Below are positions 26,739 to 41,700 of a stretch of DNA of 64,000 bases, piece by piece. The notes beneath the pieces are model-generated. The model saw nothing but the letters and a program-made list of their open reading frames with translations. It made no database searches and was not told the DNA's origin. A program made the translations under genes and the position numbers. The first letter of the stretch is position 1, and each line of letters opens with the position of its first letter. The stretch is from Rhea pennata (Eukaryota; Chordata; Aves; Rheiformes; Rheidae). The stretch spans positions 60,862,553 through 60,926,552 of the forward strand of contig NC_084702.1 in the NCBI RefSeq assembly GCF_028389875.1, written 5' to 3'.

Positions 26739-29700
26739 GAGAGGTCATTTCACACAACGCAACAGTTCAACCCAACAGTTTCAGAAGCAATTCCTAAAGT
26801 ATTTCTCAGTCTCTCCTTAATATCAAGGTGATAAGACACAACAGCTGTATTTGCTAATTCATCCTAACTTATTAGGTATCTAATAGAGACACCAGAAGTG
26901 TAAAATAATACAATGGGAAGGAACCAGTCTGTTATTAGCAACAATAAGCGTACTTTGATCATGTGTCATAAGAACAATCACAAAATTTGACTTATCAAAA
27001 AAACACTGTGAACATTTTAAACGTCATTAAAGTGAGTACAATGCCATGATGAATCTCCAGGGAAATAACAAAACTGCTTCTCTCTAAACTGTGTACCTCC
27101 AAGAGAAGAGCATAAAAGAGAGAGGAGGATAAAGAAAAAATAAAGTAAGTTCTACAGGCAAAACATTAATACTCACAGTTACCATGAAGGTTTTACTACT
27201 GCAAATTTAAGATGATCTGCATAAGAAATGTATGCCAAAGCATGCTTGCTCCAAATTCTTCCCATTAAAGTCTTATTGCACTTTGCACCATTACAATCTA
27301 ATGTACAGATTAAATGTGTATGAGAGAAATAAAACACGCTTTTGTAAACACTGCAGTGCATTTATCAGAGTAGGCGTTTTCTAAACTATCAGATTGGCTA
27401 TCTAGATTTGGGATTTTTTCTTTGAAATAGTACACTGGAGTGTTCCCCAAACTCATTTTTGTATGCTAGATAAATGAAATATTAGTGTAAGCCTTAGAAG
27501 AATAGTAACATTCTACCTATCCTTCATAGGCATCTAAATACACCAAGGTTATGAGACAAATGCAGAAAAAAATATATGAGCTTAAAGGGCAAGACTATTA
27601 TTTTTTCTTTAAGTCTCTCTCAAAACAACATGGTATCAATTTAAACTGGATGTTTCATACCTTTACTTACATGAAAACTTCAGTATTAGGTACCAGTCTC
27701 TCTTAAGTAGTAAATGCTAGTCAAATTTTTCTTCATTAATAGCCATTTCAGTGTGAGAGCATATCCCTCATTCCTGCAGTGCTTTTAGTAAATATCAAAT
27801 AATCATGTTACTTACCCTCACAATGTCTCTTCAAAGTGTAGCTTTTTTGCTTTTTTGAAATGATTTTACATTTTTATGGAATTTCCCCCTTCAAGCAGGG
27901 TTATTTCTCCATTTTCTTTTCAGGTTGTGATTCCCTTCTAGAAATTTGTTCGATTTCTTAGAAATCGTTTTTTAATAACATTGCCTTTGTGGCATAGTAA
28001 TGGTCATTCATGTAACTTAAAGGATAAAAAGAAAAAGTAATGTATTTTCCTAGTTTTGTTAGCGTGGGAAATAACCAAAGATCTCACTAAAAAAAAACCC
28101 AAACAAACAAACCCTAAGCCATGTTATCATGAATCCAGAGTAACACTGGCAACAAAATATGGAATTCACAGTAAAATGGAACTAAGCTGTGGAGAAATAA
28201 AATGTCCTGAATCTTACAATGGCCATTATTTGGCAGTGCTGCTGAAATGAATACACCCAGCCATTTCTTTGGGCTTTTTTCAAACAATGCACTTGAAAAT
28301 AAGCCATCCACAGCCTCTGCCGCTACTCCCTGGGACAGAGAAAGCTGTGTAAATCATTAAGGATCTGCCCCGGCAGCAAACTATTACATAATTTTTAACT
28401 GCCACCTGCAAAACTATCTGATCAGCATAGAGAATTTATCTCTAACAATTCATTCAAATGTTAGAAATACTTGTTTCTCTAGAGCTGGACTGCTCTACCA
28501 GCACTTCCCTAGGTTTTGTGATTCGGAGAGGAAAAGTCTTGGTTAGTAATTTAGCCTCAGGTTGTGCATGCCTTGAGAACACGTGCTTCCACAAATAAGG
28601 TTTTCATCCTTTGGCCAGAATACATCCATACAGCAGGACCATTTGGGCATTCTTTTCTGGATCTAGCTAACCTGACTGCAAAGCCTGTTACTGCAGCTTT
28701 CAGAATGCACTCTTTTTCGCAGTTTCAAAAGCATTTTCAGAGCACAGCAGACCACCATGAGCTGCTGAAGAGGCTGTACATAAAGGTGAAAACACTGATC
28801 TATCTCAACATTCAGTCATTCTTGTGAGCCATTCTGCACAACTGGTCAACAAGACATGACAATGGTTTCTGAGACACAGATTCAAGTTTACTAGGAACTG
28901 GACTAGACAAGAACTTGTTCATTTTATAGACAGTGTCTGCTACATAAAGGAGAGCATTTGCCAGCTTGTTGTAATTATTCCTTTCTCTAATGATACAGGA
29001 AAGTGATATTACAGAGAAAATCTAGATCTGAACTTTGATCACTGAAAAAAGGTATTAAAATATATAATCATTAAGACTTAAAATTAAGATAATATTATAA
29101 TAATATGTCCAGTGACCTGCATGCTGCCTATGATCTTCTTAAAGAGAGGGGTTTTAGGATCATGAAGAATAATTCTGAAGGCTGAAATTTAAGGTAGTTA
29201 AAACCAAATACGTAGTTCTGTTTGCCTTATATGTCCCATGGATTCCATTCTATGATAGCATACTGGTGGCTCTGTGTGAACAACCATTGCCTAAAAACAC
29301 TTATCTTAGAAGTTTTCAGCTGAAGATTTTGTTTGGTTAGATACTTCCCATGTGTGTATGGAGGGGGAGGAGGGGGAGAGAATCAGAGGAATTACATTTT
29401 CCAAAACAAGTACCTAACTGGAATGTAGGGTGGTGGCCAGTCTTGTCCTCCAGAAAGGAAATGATGAGCAATAAACTTCTCTCATCTTACTGCTTTTTTT
29501 AATCAAGATTTCTCATCAAGTTTAAATGCACCCTAGTTCTTGTCATAAGATTTGCATACAGATTTCATGAAGACATTACTTAATTGCACATTACGTAAGT
29601 TCTTGAGTGAGAGAGAAATAGGCTGCTTGATACTGAATTCTGCTTAATTTTTTTTCTGTAGCCCTACATGATCTGTGAAATCCTGGTCTCCTGAAGCTGT

Positions 29701-29936
29701 TGGCAAAACTAGACTTTAATTTCACTCTTAGAAGCCCCATGGCAGATATCCAGTACCCTACTGTAAAATCTACATGTGCACACTTTTCAACTTGTTAACA
29801 GCTTAATGTTTTCACTTTGAGGGGAGCTTATTACATGTTAATCATTGCCCCAAGACCAGTAAAATAACGCAACACATAGTATCATAATTTATTTTAAATG
29901 AATAAAATAAAGGATGTCTTTGTTATATTCAAATGG

Positions 29937-29958
29937 ACACACACACACACACACACAG
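29937..29958. repeat. (AC)11 microsatellite
   Basis: A perfect 22-nt AC dinucleotide tract. Confidence 0.9.
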
Positions 29959-32900
29959 AGTTAAATTTGGGAGGGAATTACAACTCTCAGAAGAAAAAGA
30001 TAGGCTGCCAGCTCAGCTCTCATCAGAAAAGCTGATTTCATCTCCATTTGCAGCTGCTCCTACATTAGGATTAGATCAGGCTGTGTCATAGAAAGAAACT
30101 GTTTCTTGATGGTAGAAGGAGTCAAGGCCCCAGAACTATGAATTCCGGTCCACAGATTCATGAATAGAAGTGAAACCTCCATCACTGGCCATTGACTGAA
30201 AGGATCTGAATCTACTGGTCTCAGCTACAGAAGACACGTGAGCATCATATACATTTTTATTTTAAAAAATCTATTAGTCTATAATGTTATTCTATAATTT
30301 AATCACAGATGTACATACTTTGCCTCTGACACCTCATTTTAAACCCAAACCCTTATCCCCAAAGATCTTCTAAAGTTATTTTTAGACCATCCAACAAAGG
30401 CTTATTAGCATATTAGTAAAAGTATGGCACTCCAATATGTGAAATGTCACTCCAAAAACTTGCCACCTGAGGCTGGTTATCATGTACTCCAGCTGATAAT
30501 GAATCAGTTATTTTTAACAAAATCATATAATGTCACACATTATACCTCAGAATTGGCAGGAAAGGCAAATACTTCCTTTTAAACATTTCTTTCCATTCTT
30601 CTTGTTGAAGCACTAATGGTTGAAATGCTGATAACAAATCATGTCCCATGTGGGCGGTGTCTAGGGTTTGTCCCTCACTGGATCAGCTCAATGGACAGCT
30701 TGTTTTAACTTTTTTTCCTTGGAAAATCAAAATCAGAAATGATAAATGTCTTAGAACAAAGAATCTCATTTGGGACTAATACAGTATAGTAAGGGGTTAT
30801 ATAAGTCAAGCAGGCTGTAAAAGTCAGTGAGAAACCTTATACACTCTGACCTACATACATGAGTTTTGCTGAAGAGAGATTTGGGGTAGAACAGTTTGTT
30901 CTTGAAAATATCCTGGATTCTACTCCCATCTCTTCTGCTAGCTACCACTTGTAGCCTTAGTCAGATCTAGCAAAGGATTTAAGCAATTAAAGCAAGATTT
31001 AAGTGTGTTTGAGGTCCTTTAAGTCCATACTTGGAATGCCAACCCTTACTCACACAATGGCCGTTTTATAAATTAGGCTTACAACTTTGGGGCCGTAGAG
31101 TCCTATAGGCATCATCTGATTTGTAACTGTCCCCACCAGAGCAGGCAAGCATCTACACTCCATCCCACCAGCCCTAGAAACCTAGCAGAGTGACATGTAA
31201 AACCTGCTCCATAAATGCTCTCCAAGTGCACTTAACTGAAGCTGAGAACATAAGATCCTTCACAAAATGCAATTGCATTTGCTGTCCCTTTCAGATCCCA
31301 TTCCCAGTGGCACAAGTAATTTCTTATCTATACAACCTAATGGCTAGAACATTTATCTGAAGTGGGAAATCCAAGTGCAGATCCCTCTTCAGCCTCAGTG
31401 AATTCAAGTCAGCACCTCTCCCTTCCCAGGAGACAACCCAAGTGCCCAGAACATGGGTTGTTGAAGCTGATTTGAGCAAAGAAGCAAGATTTCCTATGCA
31501 ACAGAATAAGTAAAGGACATGATTCTGTAGAGGAAAGTGGCTCTCATGCCTTCTCCCAGGGAAGAAGCCAGAACAGGCCTTGTGCTCCTCCTCCAGCTAA
31601 AATGTCCAAACACGTCTGAAGGTGAGAAGCAAAACAAACATAAACGCAGTGTTAATTTTAAGGCTTACAATACTCACAGTATTCTCATTATACAGATGTG
31701 CTTATTTATAAGTGCCATGCCTTTATCGCCAAAACAATCCTAAATGGCTACCCTATCAGAAGGATCTCTAGGTGGCTAGTTAGTCAGCTTACTTTCATCT
31801 TTTAGTTTCTGGGATATGCATGTCACATTCACAAACCCAGCTCTGCTTAATTTCGTGCCAGAAGATATACAAAACCCATTCACAGGGAATCGATTAGGCT
31901 GTAAAAAGGACTAAGAGTTTAAGAATTCCAAGGGAGCAATGGCAATAGTAATATTAATGAGCACTGCAGGTGCCTTTGGTGTTCTAGTAAAGCAATGTGT
32001 CAGCTCTAAGGATACTATGCTCTGACTTAGCAACACAGAGAGTATAAAAATGAAAAAAAATAGTGATGGGTCTTTGCTGAGAAGCACAAGAAGAAAGATC
32101 CATGGAAGATGTGAATTTTAAAGATGGATTTAATGGTGACAAAGAAGAGTATGTGGGGCATACCAAATAGAAACAGGAGGCAAAGGAGATGGAAGTTGCA
32201 TTCTCCCCATATCTGCCCAGCTGAGCCTAAATGCAGCTAAATAGTCAAGGGCAAAATGTCATGCAAGAATACAGGTACTTGGGAACGTACAAAGGATAAA
32301 AGCGTGGAGATTTATGATAAGAAAATTATTGTGGTTTAATTAAATGCTTCTGAAGGCCATATTTTAAACCATTACACTAGTAATAAAACACCAGGTGCAA
32401 ATAATTTTAGGGACAGAATGAGTCACAAAGTATGTGGGAGATGGCAGGGTCTAGCATGAGAATTACTGCGTAGAGAGCATGGCTAAGAGGCAGGAGGCAG
32501 CAGCTCTATTTCAGACTGTGCCACTGGCTCGTTTCTTAACTGTGTGAATCACAAAGACTCAAATATTTAAAAGCAGCTTCTAATTCCAGATGCTTTGCCT
32601 TAGACACTGAGCCTGTCTTTTCGAAAGTGCAGGACACCTGCAGTTCTCCTTGCAGTCAGATGGGATATTCTCTAGATGAAGTCACAAATATCTGAAGCCA
32701 AGTTCTGAGTAACTCAGACTGAGGTTCAACATTATGGCAAAACTGATCAGCTGGCTGGTAAAAGGGCTGTCCTGCTCCCATCTTACTCTCCCACGAGCTG
32801 CTTCTGCTTTTCTTGTGTCAGGTCTGACCTCACAGATCCAGGGGGCTAAGCTGGCAGGAATATTCACTTGTGGGGGCTTACATATCTTCTGGATTAGCTT

Positions 32901-35154
32901 CTTGGTCATCTTACCTTGTGGTCAGATAAGCACCAGAAGGGTGCAGAGAGAGCACGACAGGACTGAAGGAGTAAAAAATCCCTCTGAGGCAGACAGATTT
33001 CATAGCCACTACTGAGCATGTCAGTCTTATCCTTAACATTGGCTTGCTTCATTTTCACCATTTGTAACAGAGGAATGGGGACAGGTTATTGTAAGACTCC
33101 ATAAACAGGAATATGTATGATGAAGTACAAAGACTAAGAACAACTCCGACAACATAAATATAAATCTTGACTAAAATGTTCTGATCCTCAGTTTTCTTCC
33201 ACGCCCCTGCCCACTGTTCTCCTTTCTTGTCATTCACACCTCTTTCCTTATTAATGCTGTTGAACACATGTATTTGTTTCAATTTAAATTTAATTGAAAT
33301 ACGCCCATTGAATAGTATTTTTAATGATGAAATGTAGCCTATCACTTCTAGTTTCACTCCAGCTGTGCTGCTGCTTCTTGTACCCCAGAACCGCGCTCCT
33401 CAGTCAGTGCTTCCTACCAGAACCTGGCAGGAGGTGCTGCTGCCAGTTCATCAGCTGGGAGGAAAAGGCTTGCAGTGGGATAGTTGCCGGTGTGCCAAAG
33501 CCACTCCACAAAAGTCCGCCTTTGAGAGGGATTACTACTTCAAATATTCAATTAGCGAAATCCTGGCTATACTGAAGAAGGCAGTGAGATCTTTGCCACT
33601 CGCACACAGTGAAGCCAAGATTTCAGCCATTGTCTCTATGCAGTTGCAGTAAATGCACTGAGGCTCAGGATTTTCAAGCTCACCCATGGAAAGTTATTTC
33701 CTGCTCCTGATTTAACTCAGTGCAACACTGTTGTGTTATAGACCATACAATTCTTCACCATAATAGCCCCCACAGAGATAGTTATGCCAGTTAGCACGAC
33801 TGTGAGAAAAAGAGGATAGGTGTTAAACATAAAATCGTATGTAGAGACAACAGATGCTGAAAGGTATCAGTGGATTTCTTTTTGCCATACATTTCAGACT
33901 GAAAGACTACCTGGAGAAGAGCACAAGAAGTATCAAGCTACATTTATCAGCAGCTAATTATGAGAAATCCACATGAAATAAGCTTTTCTTCTTATTCTCC
34001 ATGAGCTGACAGTTTCTAATCATACAACAGTAGTAGTGGTATTCAGTTACATTAATTTTGCTTCTTAACAAATAACTATTTTATAATCAGATTTATTAAT
34101 TGAAACACAAACTGTGACAAATAATAAAACAATTGCTGTGTAACCACATATATTCCCATGACCTTTCCATAGCCTGATAATATTGACACATTCCCCACTT
34201 CCCAAAAGGGTACTAATTTATGTTTTATATAAAACTGATGAGACACGGTTATTATTAAAGATAGATATCCAAATGTTTTTCTGAAGATTGATAATGTGAT
34301 GTGCAGTCATTGTAGAGCATCATTCAGACCACATAAATGAAATTAAGGCAATTGTCTATACGCTAGGTATGACGCATTCTGTAAGAATGACCTTCCTCAC
34401 CTGAAGGTGACCTGCACCAGTCATACAAATCTAAAATTATTCCTCATCCAAAATAAAGCTGAGAAATTAAATGAATCTAGTAGTAAGACTGCTGGCACAG
34501 AAGAACCAGCTTCTATAGGAAAGGAAGCTGCACAGAAAGAGGGCATGAGCGTACTGTGAAACATTAGCCTATAAATAGAAGTGCAGCATGTTATAAAATA
34601 AACATGGAAAAAAAAAGAGAAAAAACTTAGCAGGTTGTTTTCTTTGTGTGCTCAGTGCTGGATTCACAATTCTATTTTTGTGCATGGAAAATACTGTATA
34701 AACAATCTCAGGTATTTTTTTAAGTGCTTCATGCTAAATATGACTTTAAAATACAGAAAAAATGCATAATACTATACATCTCTTAAAATAGACAGGAAAA
34801 AAAAACTTGTAACACTTCTATTTGCCACTGCATCGTTACAGTTCAGCAGTGAAACAAAAACTATTTAATACCTGGAGTATATACATAATTGCATAGAATG
34901 TAACATCATTCCTATGGTTAAATTTTGAACAACTGATTTTATAATTCCTGAGCCATTTACTTAGCACCTGGAAATGTCATTCTCTGGACAAAGTAGACTG
35001 TGGTCCACATTAGCTGCACTAAGCAAACACCCATTCAAAGTAAATATTAACAAGACTTCATTTAATGCAGGAGGGAATGTCCGTTTGCATTGTTTTCTTT
35101 TCTTTAAAATGCTGAAGTATTACATTTCTGAATGCAGGAAGACATCTATATCCA

Positions 35155-35277
35155 TTAATATACCCACGCTCAAATCAGGCCAAATTTCAAAATTGAGGTA
35201 TACTGCACCAATTTATCTTACTTCAAAGTCTGGCCCAGGACCCACTGAAATTAATAGAAGTCCTTCCACTGACTTCT
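35155..35277 (+). repeat. Probable ancient amniote dispersed repeat
   Basis: It contains CAGGCCAAATTTC, TCTGGCCCAGGACCCACTGA and CCACTGACTTC in the order expected for the old amniote repeat suspected at 19005 and 22588. The copy is diverged and its boundaries are approximate. Confidence 0.4.
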
Positions 35278-38200
35278 AAGTGCACTGAATCATGTAGTTA
35301 GTCATCACTACATGATTTTAAAACTACATGTAGATGGGTAGTTTCTTCTTATAAAAACCTGCTCATATGCTAATCACTAAAGAGGAGTTATCTTTATAAA
35401 TATGTATTTTTGCTCAGCAGAAAATAGGACTTAGTAAGGTTTTTGTAAGTAATCATTTCCCATGTTCAAAAATAGCTAAAATCAAAAGTTTTTGCACAGA
35501 TAAAGAAAGACAGGAGATATGTCAGCTTCTTTATGCTTTTCTCTTATTACTTCCATGATATGTAAGAGAACTGCAATGAAGTTTAATAGATAAAATGATG
35601 AGCTAATTTTAGTCTGAGACAGGACAACAGAAAAAAAAAGTAGGTTTCTCTTTTTTCTTATGAAGTTAACAACACGTCACAGTAATATCAAGCCTATGAT
35701 ATCAGCACTGTGATTCAAACAGAACAAAAACTGATCATGGGTTACCACCAAAGCTGAGAGCTATTCCAGGCAATCCAAGTGTCTCTCTCCCCAAGGGATG
35801 GCCTACAATATTTCAGACACTTACCCATGCAAATGCCAAAGCAAAAATGAGAGAAGATATTCTCAAAGTCCCAAGGAAGTATGTGATTTTGTTATATAAG
35901 AATTAGATACACTAAAGAGTTACTTATAGAAACACCTCCCGGGCTACCTCAGGGATGTTCCGAAGCAAAAGACTTAAGCGCCTATAGAAACATTTAAAAA
36001 GAATTATTTTGCATATAGAAATACTTCCTTCATGTGAGGCACAGCAGCTCCGATACATAGGCCCTGGACATATGTGCTTCCCTGGTTTTGGACAAGATAT
36101 TGAGTAAGGAGTTAAAAGGTATGATACTTTAAGAGAGGTTCTCAAAAATATTGCTAACTTAGCTATTAATTTGCATCTTTTTACTTTTACAGTGCTTACT
36201 GCTAACACGAAGAGCTTCACAAATGATGCAGTCACACTTTCTGTGCAAGAAGTACGAGAAAAGTGAGAGCAAGGCAAAACAAGATTGCCACACACATCCC
36301 AGTTTACAGCTCTGGGTCACGCAGCAGTTCACATGACAGGTCATGACAACACACGTACCCCACACAGTGCAGGACTGTGATGGACAAATCATGGGAACGC
36401 AACACCTGAAGGAGTTAGTTATAGTGCTCGAGAAAGAATAACAAGAAAGGCAATTTGACAAGCACTCTGATGCTCCTTCAGTTGGTAAAGGTCTTTCTAT
36501 GTGCTTACTTCACAGATACGCATGAGAGCACAACATCCCACCTCCTCATCATATGACTCCAAGGACATTCTGTTGCCAGGATGCTGCGGCATTCTCTACC
36601 TAATTTTGTTGTTACGTGGGACAGCACTGGCCTGGGAGACCAGAATATTCTCTTTTGTGTGATGTGCAATAACTCAAATTCATATAGACATTTACACACA
36701 GAATGCTGCTACTAATAAACTGTTTTTTATATCATAAATTTTTGCCTTCCTCAACGGTATTTTATTCTACAGGCAAACAGGTTAACCAAATATGCATGTT
36801 AAAAAATGCTTCCCTAGTTTCTGCCATATGATCTCAATACAAACGCTGTTAATTTCCACATATAATGAAAAAATCCTCTTGTGTATTTATAAAGGCTCTC
36901 CTGGATGTTACTTTCTGGTTTATAAATTATTTTCAAAACTGTTTAGCCAATACCTAGTAGTTCATGATACAATCCAATAAGCACAGTGTCATTCTGCAAA
37001 TTGGCAGGCAAAGAAAATATCAAAGTCTATATTGAAGCACAAAACATAGACAATATAAATGTGTGTTTATTTCTGAAGTCAGAGAGAGAATCTTTTTTAC
37101 TAAACATTTATGTAGCGTGAAAAGCAAGCATAATCTGGACAAGAAAACTATATGGTGCAAATCATTTTATATTGGAGGAAAAATGTGTTAAGGATGCCAT
37201 TCTCTTTACCATGAGGACTGCCATACTAGATTTTTAAGGTACCCAGTTTGAAGAGCATGTGGGCCAGAACCACCTACATGTGCTTCTGGAGTGACGAGGA
37301 GTAGACATGTAATTTCTGGGTGGGAGGGCTGTTATAGTACAGCATCAGAAGGAAGAAGATGAGAGGAAAGGCGCATACGTTTGGGATTAACGGAATTGTA
37401 AATAGATTTTTACAGATGATCTACTCACATGAGGTCTGTTTAGCATTACTGCAAAAAGAACTAGGCAATTCCAAGGTTACAGATCATCTAATCCTAAAGT
37501 GAATGTATGAGGTAGGTCAGACAAATTGCACCCTTAAAGTGGCTACTTCTTTCCAGCAGCTGTAATGAAATATTAGGGTGACTAGCTCAGCTGTAGCAGG
37601 TAGGTGAGATGAATCCTTTCACCAATACTTGTTAAAGAGGTACAGCTGGATTAGAAGCAGAGGCAAAAAAAAATCCAGTGCATGAAGGAGGGGATAGCCT
37701 GTATAAAACCTTCTAGGAATGGGATCTGATTCAGGACAGGGATGGGATGGATGGGAGACCATTAGGGACAGAACATTTCTCTGCTTCTGGAAGGAGAAAG
37801 GAGGCCCATGCTTAGCTGGAGGAATGCAGTGCCGGCAGCTTGAGAGTCTCTTGTAGGTAGAAAGAGTTAACACTGTGCCCAAGGTACGTGGGTGGATGGA
37901 GTCCCTCTCTCAGGGCAAGGCTGTTTCCTGGCACACCAGCAAAATGCAAATGATCCTTCCTCAGTTAGTCTGCCATATAAAAGAAGAAAAAGATGTTTTA
38001 CAGTCCTGCCTGAGGAGACTTCGCTATCCTCCACGATACTGCTGATAACTGTTCGATTGCTTGGAGTGCTGAAAGTGCTCGTGGTAGATATCATGATATC
38101 TAGCAGAGTCCCTTCAAGTAGGAGCTTCTAGAAGTTTTTCACTCTTTCAGGGTAACATGAAAGGCTAAGAGGGTGATACTGTAACCTAGGTCTATACTAA

Positions 38201-38782
38201 GGATTGTCAGCTGTTGGTGTCAGATCCCATGGATGCCTTAAAGTCTAGAGATGGGCCACCAGAATCTGTTGCATGGCAAAGCAATTTCACGACCAGGTTA
38301 CTGAAGACAGGCTTTGACATTACAGCCAAATAAATTTAACAGTCCACTGCTGCCAAAACCAGCAATCCTTTTCCCCTGCCCCTCTTTCTTCATGCCTTGG
38401 AAGGTGGAAAGAGATGCATTGAAGGAACTTTCCTAGTTTTGAGAAAAAAAAGCAATGGCTGAAGGATAAGACACAGGTCCTGCCACTTCACCTGTGCTGG
38501 CATTTGTCTGCATAGCAGTGAAACAGGGCAGAGGACTAACTGGCACAAAAATTACCACCTGAGAACCATTTGTCAAAGGATTGAGTTCCAAACTTCTCAA
38601 TACCAAAGACAAAATATAGCTTTTTTGCCTTTAATTCACTTTGGAAGAAGCTTATATAAACAAGAAAATCTGTTTACACAGTGCAATTGTGCACAAATAG
38701 ATTTATTCAGTAAGATTTATTTCACCTTATTTTACCCTAACACTCATATACAGACAAGTTCCAAGTATCCAGCTGCTTTATT

Positions 38783-38794
38783 GGGGGGGGGGGG
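38783..38794. repeat. G12 homopolymer
   Basis: Twelve consecutive G residues followed by AGGAG. It is likely length-variable and a sequencing-error hotspot. Confidence 0.9.
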
Positions 38795-41700
38795 AGGAGA
38801 ACACAATTTAATCTAGGAAATGAGGTGCTTTAGCTTCCATTAAATATTTTACAAATAAAAATGCTTTTACAAACTGGCGGCAGTAGTACAGATTCTGTCA
38901 TATGAAAGAATGCACCACTAATAAAAAAGTGAAAATAATCTCAGTATACTTCCTTAAAACTGACCTAAATAAAAACTGTCCCAAACCGTACTCCTCTCAA
39001 TTCCTGCTTTATACAAAATATTTGCTTTGAATCCACATAATTGTTTGCTTTTGTAAAACCCTTATGAAAAATGGAAATTCTAAGTTCTGACCAGATCTCT
39101 TATGAAAGGGGAATCATTTCTAAGTGTGATACTGCACGAAGATCCACAAAGAAACCTGTATCTTCCATACTCTCTGTGCACATCTGCAGTATTGGACCAA
39201 AGCACATGGCAAACACTTGTCTCTCACTGCTGCATTACATGTTCTAGAAAGAGTAAATCACAAATAATAGAAAATGCCTCTATGTACTCTACTTCCTTTG
39301 TAACCTTCTCTTTAAATCGCTGAACACTGAACTTAATTATCTCACACTGTATTTAATAACCAGAAAATATTACTATATTAAATATACATTCTCTGCGAAG
39401 ATGCAGTTGTGTTTGAAGGGGAAAATCTAGCTTACAATTACAATACTTAGGCAAAGGAACTACATCTTCCTTATTTTCTTCTTTTCATTTCTTTATACTT
39501 TATTGGTACATTTGCTGCGGGCCAAAGACAGAACCCCAAATCTGACTCTTTCCAAAATATCTGGGAGTTCAGGAATAACAGAGTACTCTGTATGAGAGGC
39601 TCTAGGCCCTGGAATTTGATTCCCCATGTGGTCCACTAGTTCCTGGATTTAGAAACATTCCAGGCATGCTGCATACTCCCTCTTATCTTGCAGGCATTCA
39701 AAGAGGATGAGGCCTGAGAGATGGAGGGACTGGAAATACGAAGAACAATCTAGGTGGGGTTTCATAACACGGCTCCCTAGAGTGTCTTTATTTTTGGTGG
39801 GAGAATATGTAAATAGCAGCATTCATAGCTGGAAAATCTGATGAACTGAAGTACTGTACTGAAAACTTGAAGGCTTTCAGCAGGCTAAATGCTGAAAGGT
39901 ACTTAGAGCTGTGGTCATTACGTACGATGTCTTTTGCTTGTTCCACAACAAAAACAATATGAAGAAACCACGCAGCATAATTGAGTCCCAAATAACCACA
40001 CTTACTAAATAATACACAAACATGCAAGATATAGCTAGGGGCATACTGCTGCTCTGCCTGGTTTCTGGCAGCTTCTATAAACACAGAGGGTGCTATTAGA
40101 AGGTTCACAAGTGATTTAAAGAAACACTAACCTAACCATACACACTAAGAAATCAAAACGGTGCTGCAGAAATCAATAAATAAATAAAAAGAAATGCATA
40201 CTGTAAAAAGAAAGCATTCTACTATGTTGTCCTTTACCTTTTTATTAGGAAAAGTAAAATGCAATGGTTGAAGGAATTTTGGTCAAAAAGAAGAACAGCA
40301 TTCCAAAACACCACAAATCATAACTGAAAAAGATTCATACAAATAAAGCTAAAACAATACTGAACGGGTCTGAAAACTGAAGTAGTCTGAGCTATATCTA
40401 GTTTCAGGAGCTTGTAAAGTTATTTAAGGCATTGTATTTATGCTATAATTGTTATCCAAGCAAGAAATAGATAATTATATACAAATCTCCCTCCAAACAA
40501 AAATAGAAACAGTAAAAACCTTTAACATAAAGGTAGTAACAACAGTTACAAAGAAAGACATATCAACATTATAGCTCCTTTACAACACTCAGGCAGAATA
40601 GGAGGATGTTAAAGCAGGCATAAATACAGATACGATTCGGCTCAGTTTAAAGAAGCTCCAGTGTAACTGAGAACTGCATTTACAGAATTAAGTTCCCTCT
40701 TATTTTACCACGTTCTGTACAGACATTAAATCTAATCCCTTTGGCGTTCACATACCATAATTCTAAGAGATTTTAAAAATACCTGTGATAGACATTACTC
40801 TTAAGTGTTCCTTTATATTGCATGATGATACAATATATATCCCCAAATACACTAAGATAGAACACTACTGTATGTGCATTTATTTACATGTATGCATGTG
40901 TGTGTACACATATACACACAGATACGCACACATATTTGTATATCTGCATGGCTTATCATAGACAACAGTGCAGTTCAGTCTTGACTGCATCACATTATAT
41001 CTTGGTAGGTAATGTTTTGGGATTATGTAATTCAATGCCCTATCAGGATATAAAAGTGAAAGACAACGAAAGAAAACAAATAAATGTGAAATTTCCTACC
41101 TCATGAATTATTAAAATTAGACTCTCAACAATACATCAGCACAATCATTATATAGCACTCTCACTATAGAGTTCCCCATACAGTAGAGAGGCAGGGCTGT
41201 GGGAAAACTCCTCACTAATTGAGAGTCAAGGAAGTTTCTGCATTTAAAGCCAAATATATGAGAAAAGTGAGCACAACCTACCTACAAGAAAACATTTCAC
41301 AGGCAGCGAAAAAATGGATGCAGTCATGTAATGCAGAACATAAATGACAGAATCTCATGTTCTTTTCCATATTTCCTGACCACACTAAGGAACTGGCCTA
41401 TGTTTGAAGGATCCAGAAGAAAGATGATAAAAATTTGTTTTAAGTAAGTAGCAAACTGATACTGTTTCATGGAATCTTTACTGATATATGACATTATGTT
41501 AAATATATTTTAAATGCATTCTCAACTGCAGATGAAAGATGCTAAACAGTGTAAGACACAAAAATGTAGCACAGTGGGTCGCAAATGCTTTATTTATAAT
41601 GCAAACTTTTTGAGGGGAACTTTCGCACAGCCTCGAATTGATAGAAAGTTATAATCTTGATAAAAGTTGTTTGCTGGGAACTGACTGGAACTAGGACGGA

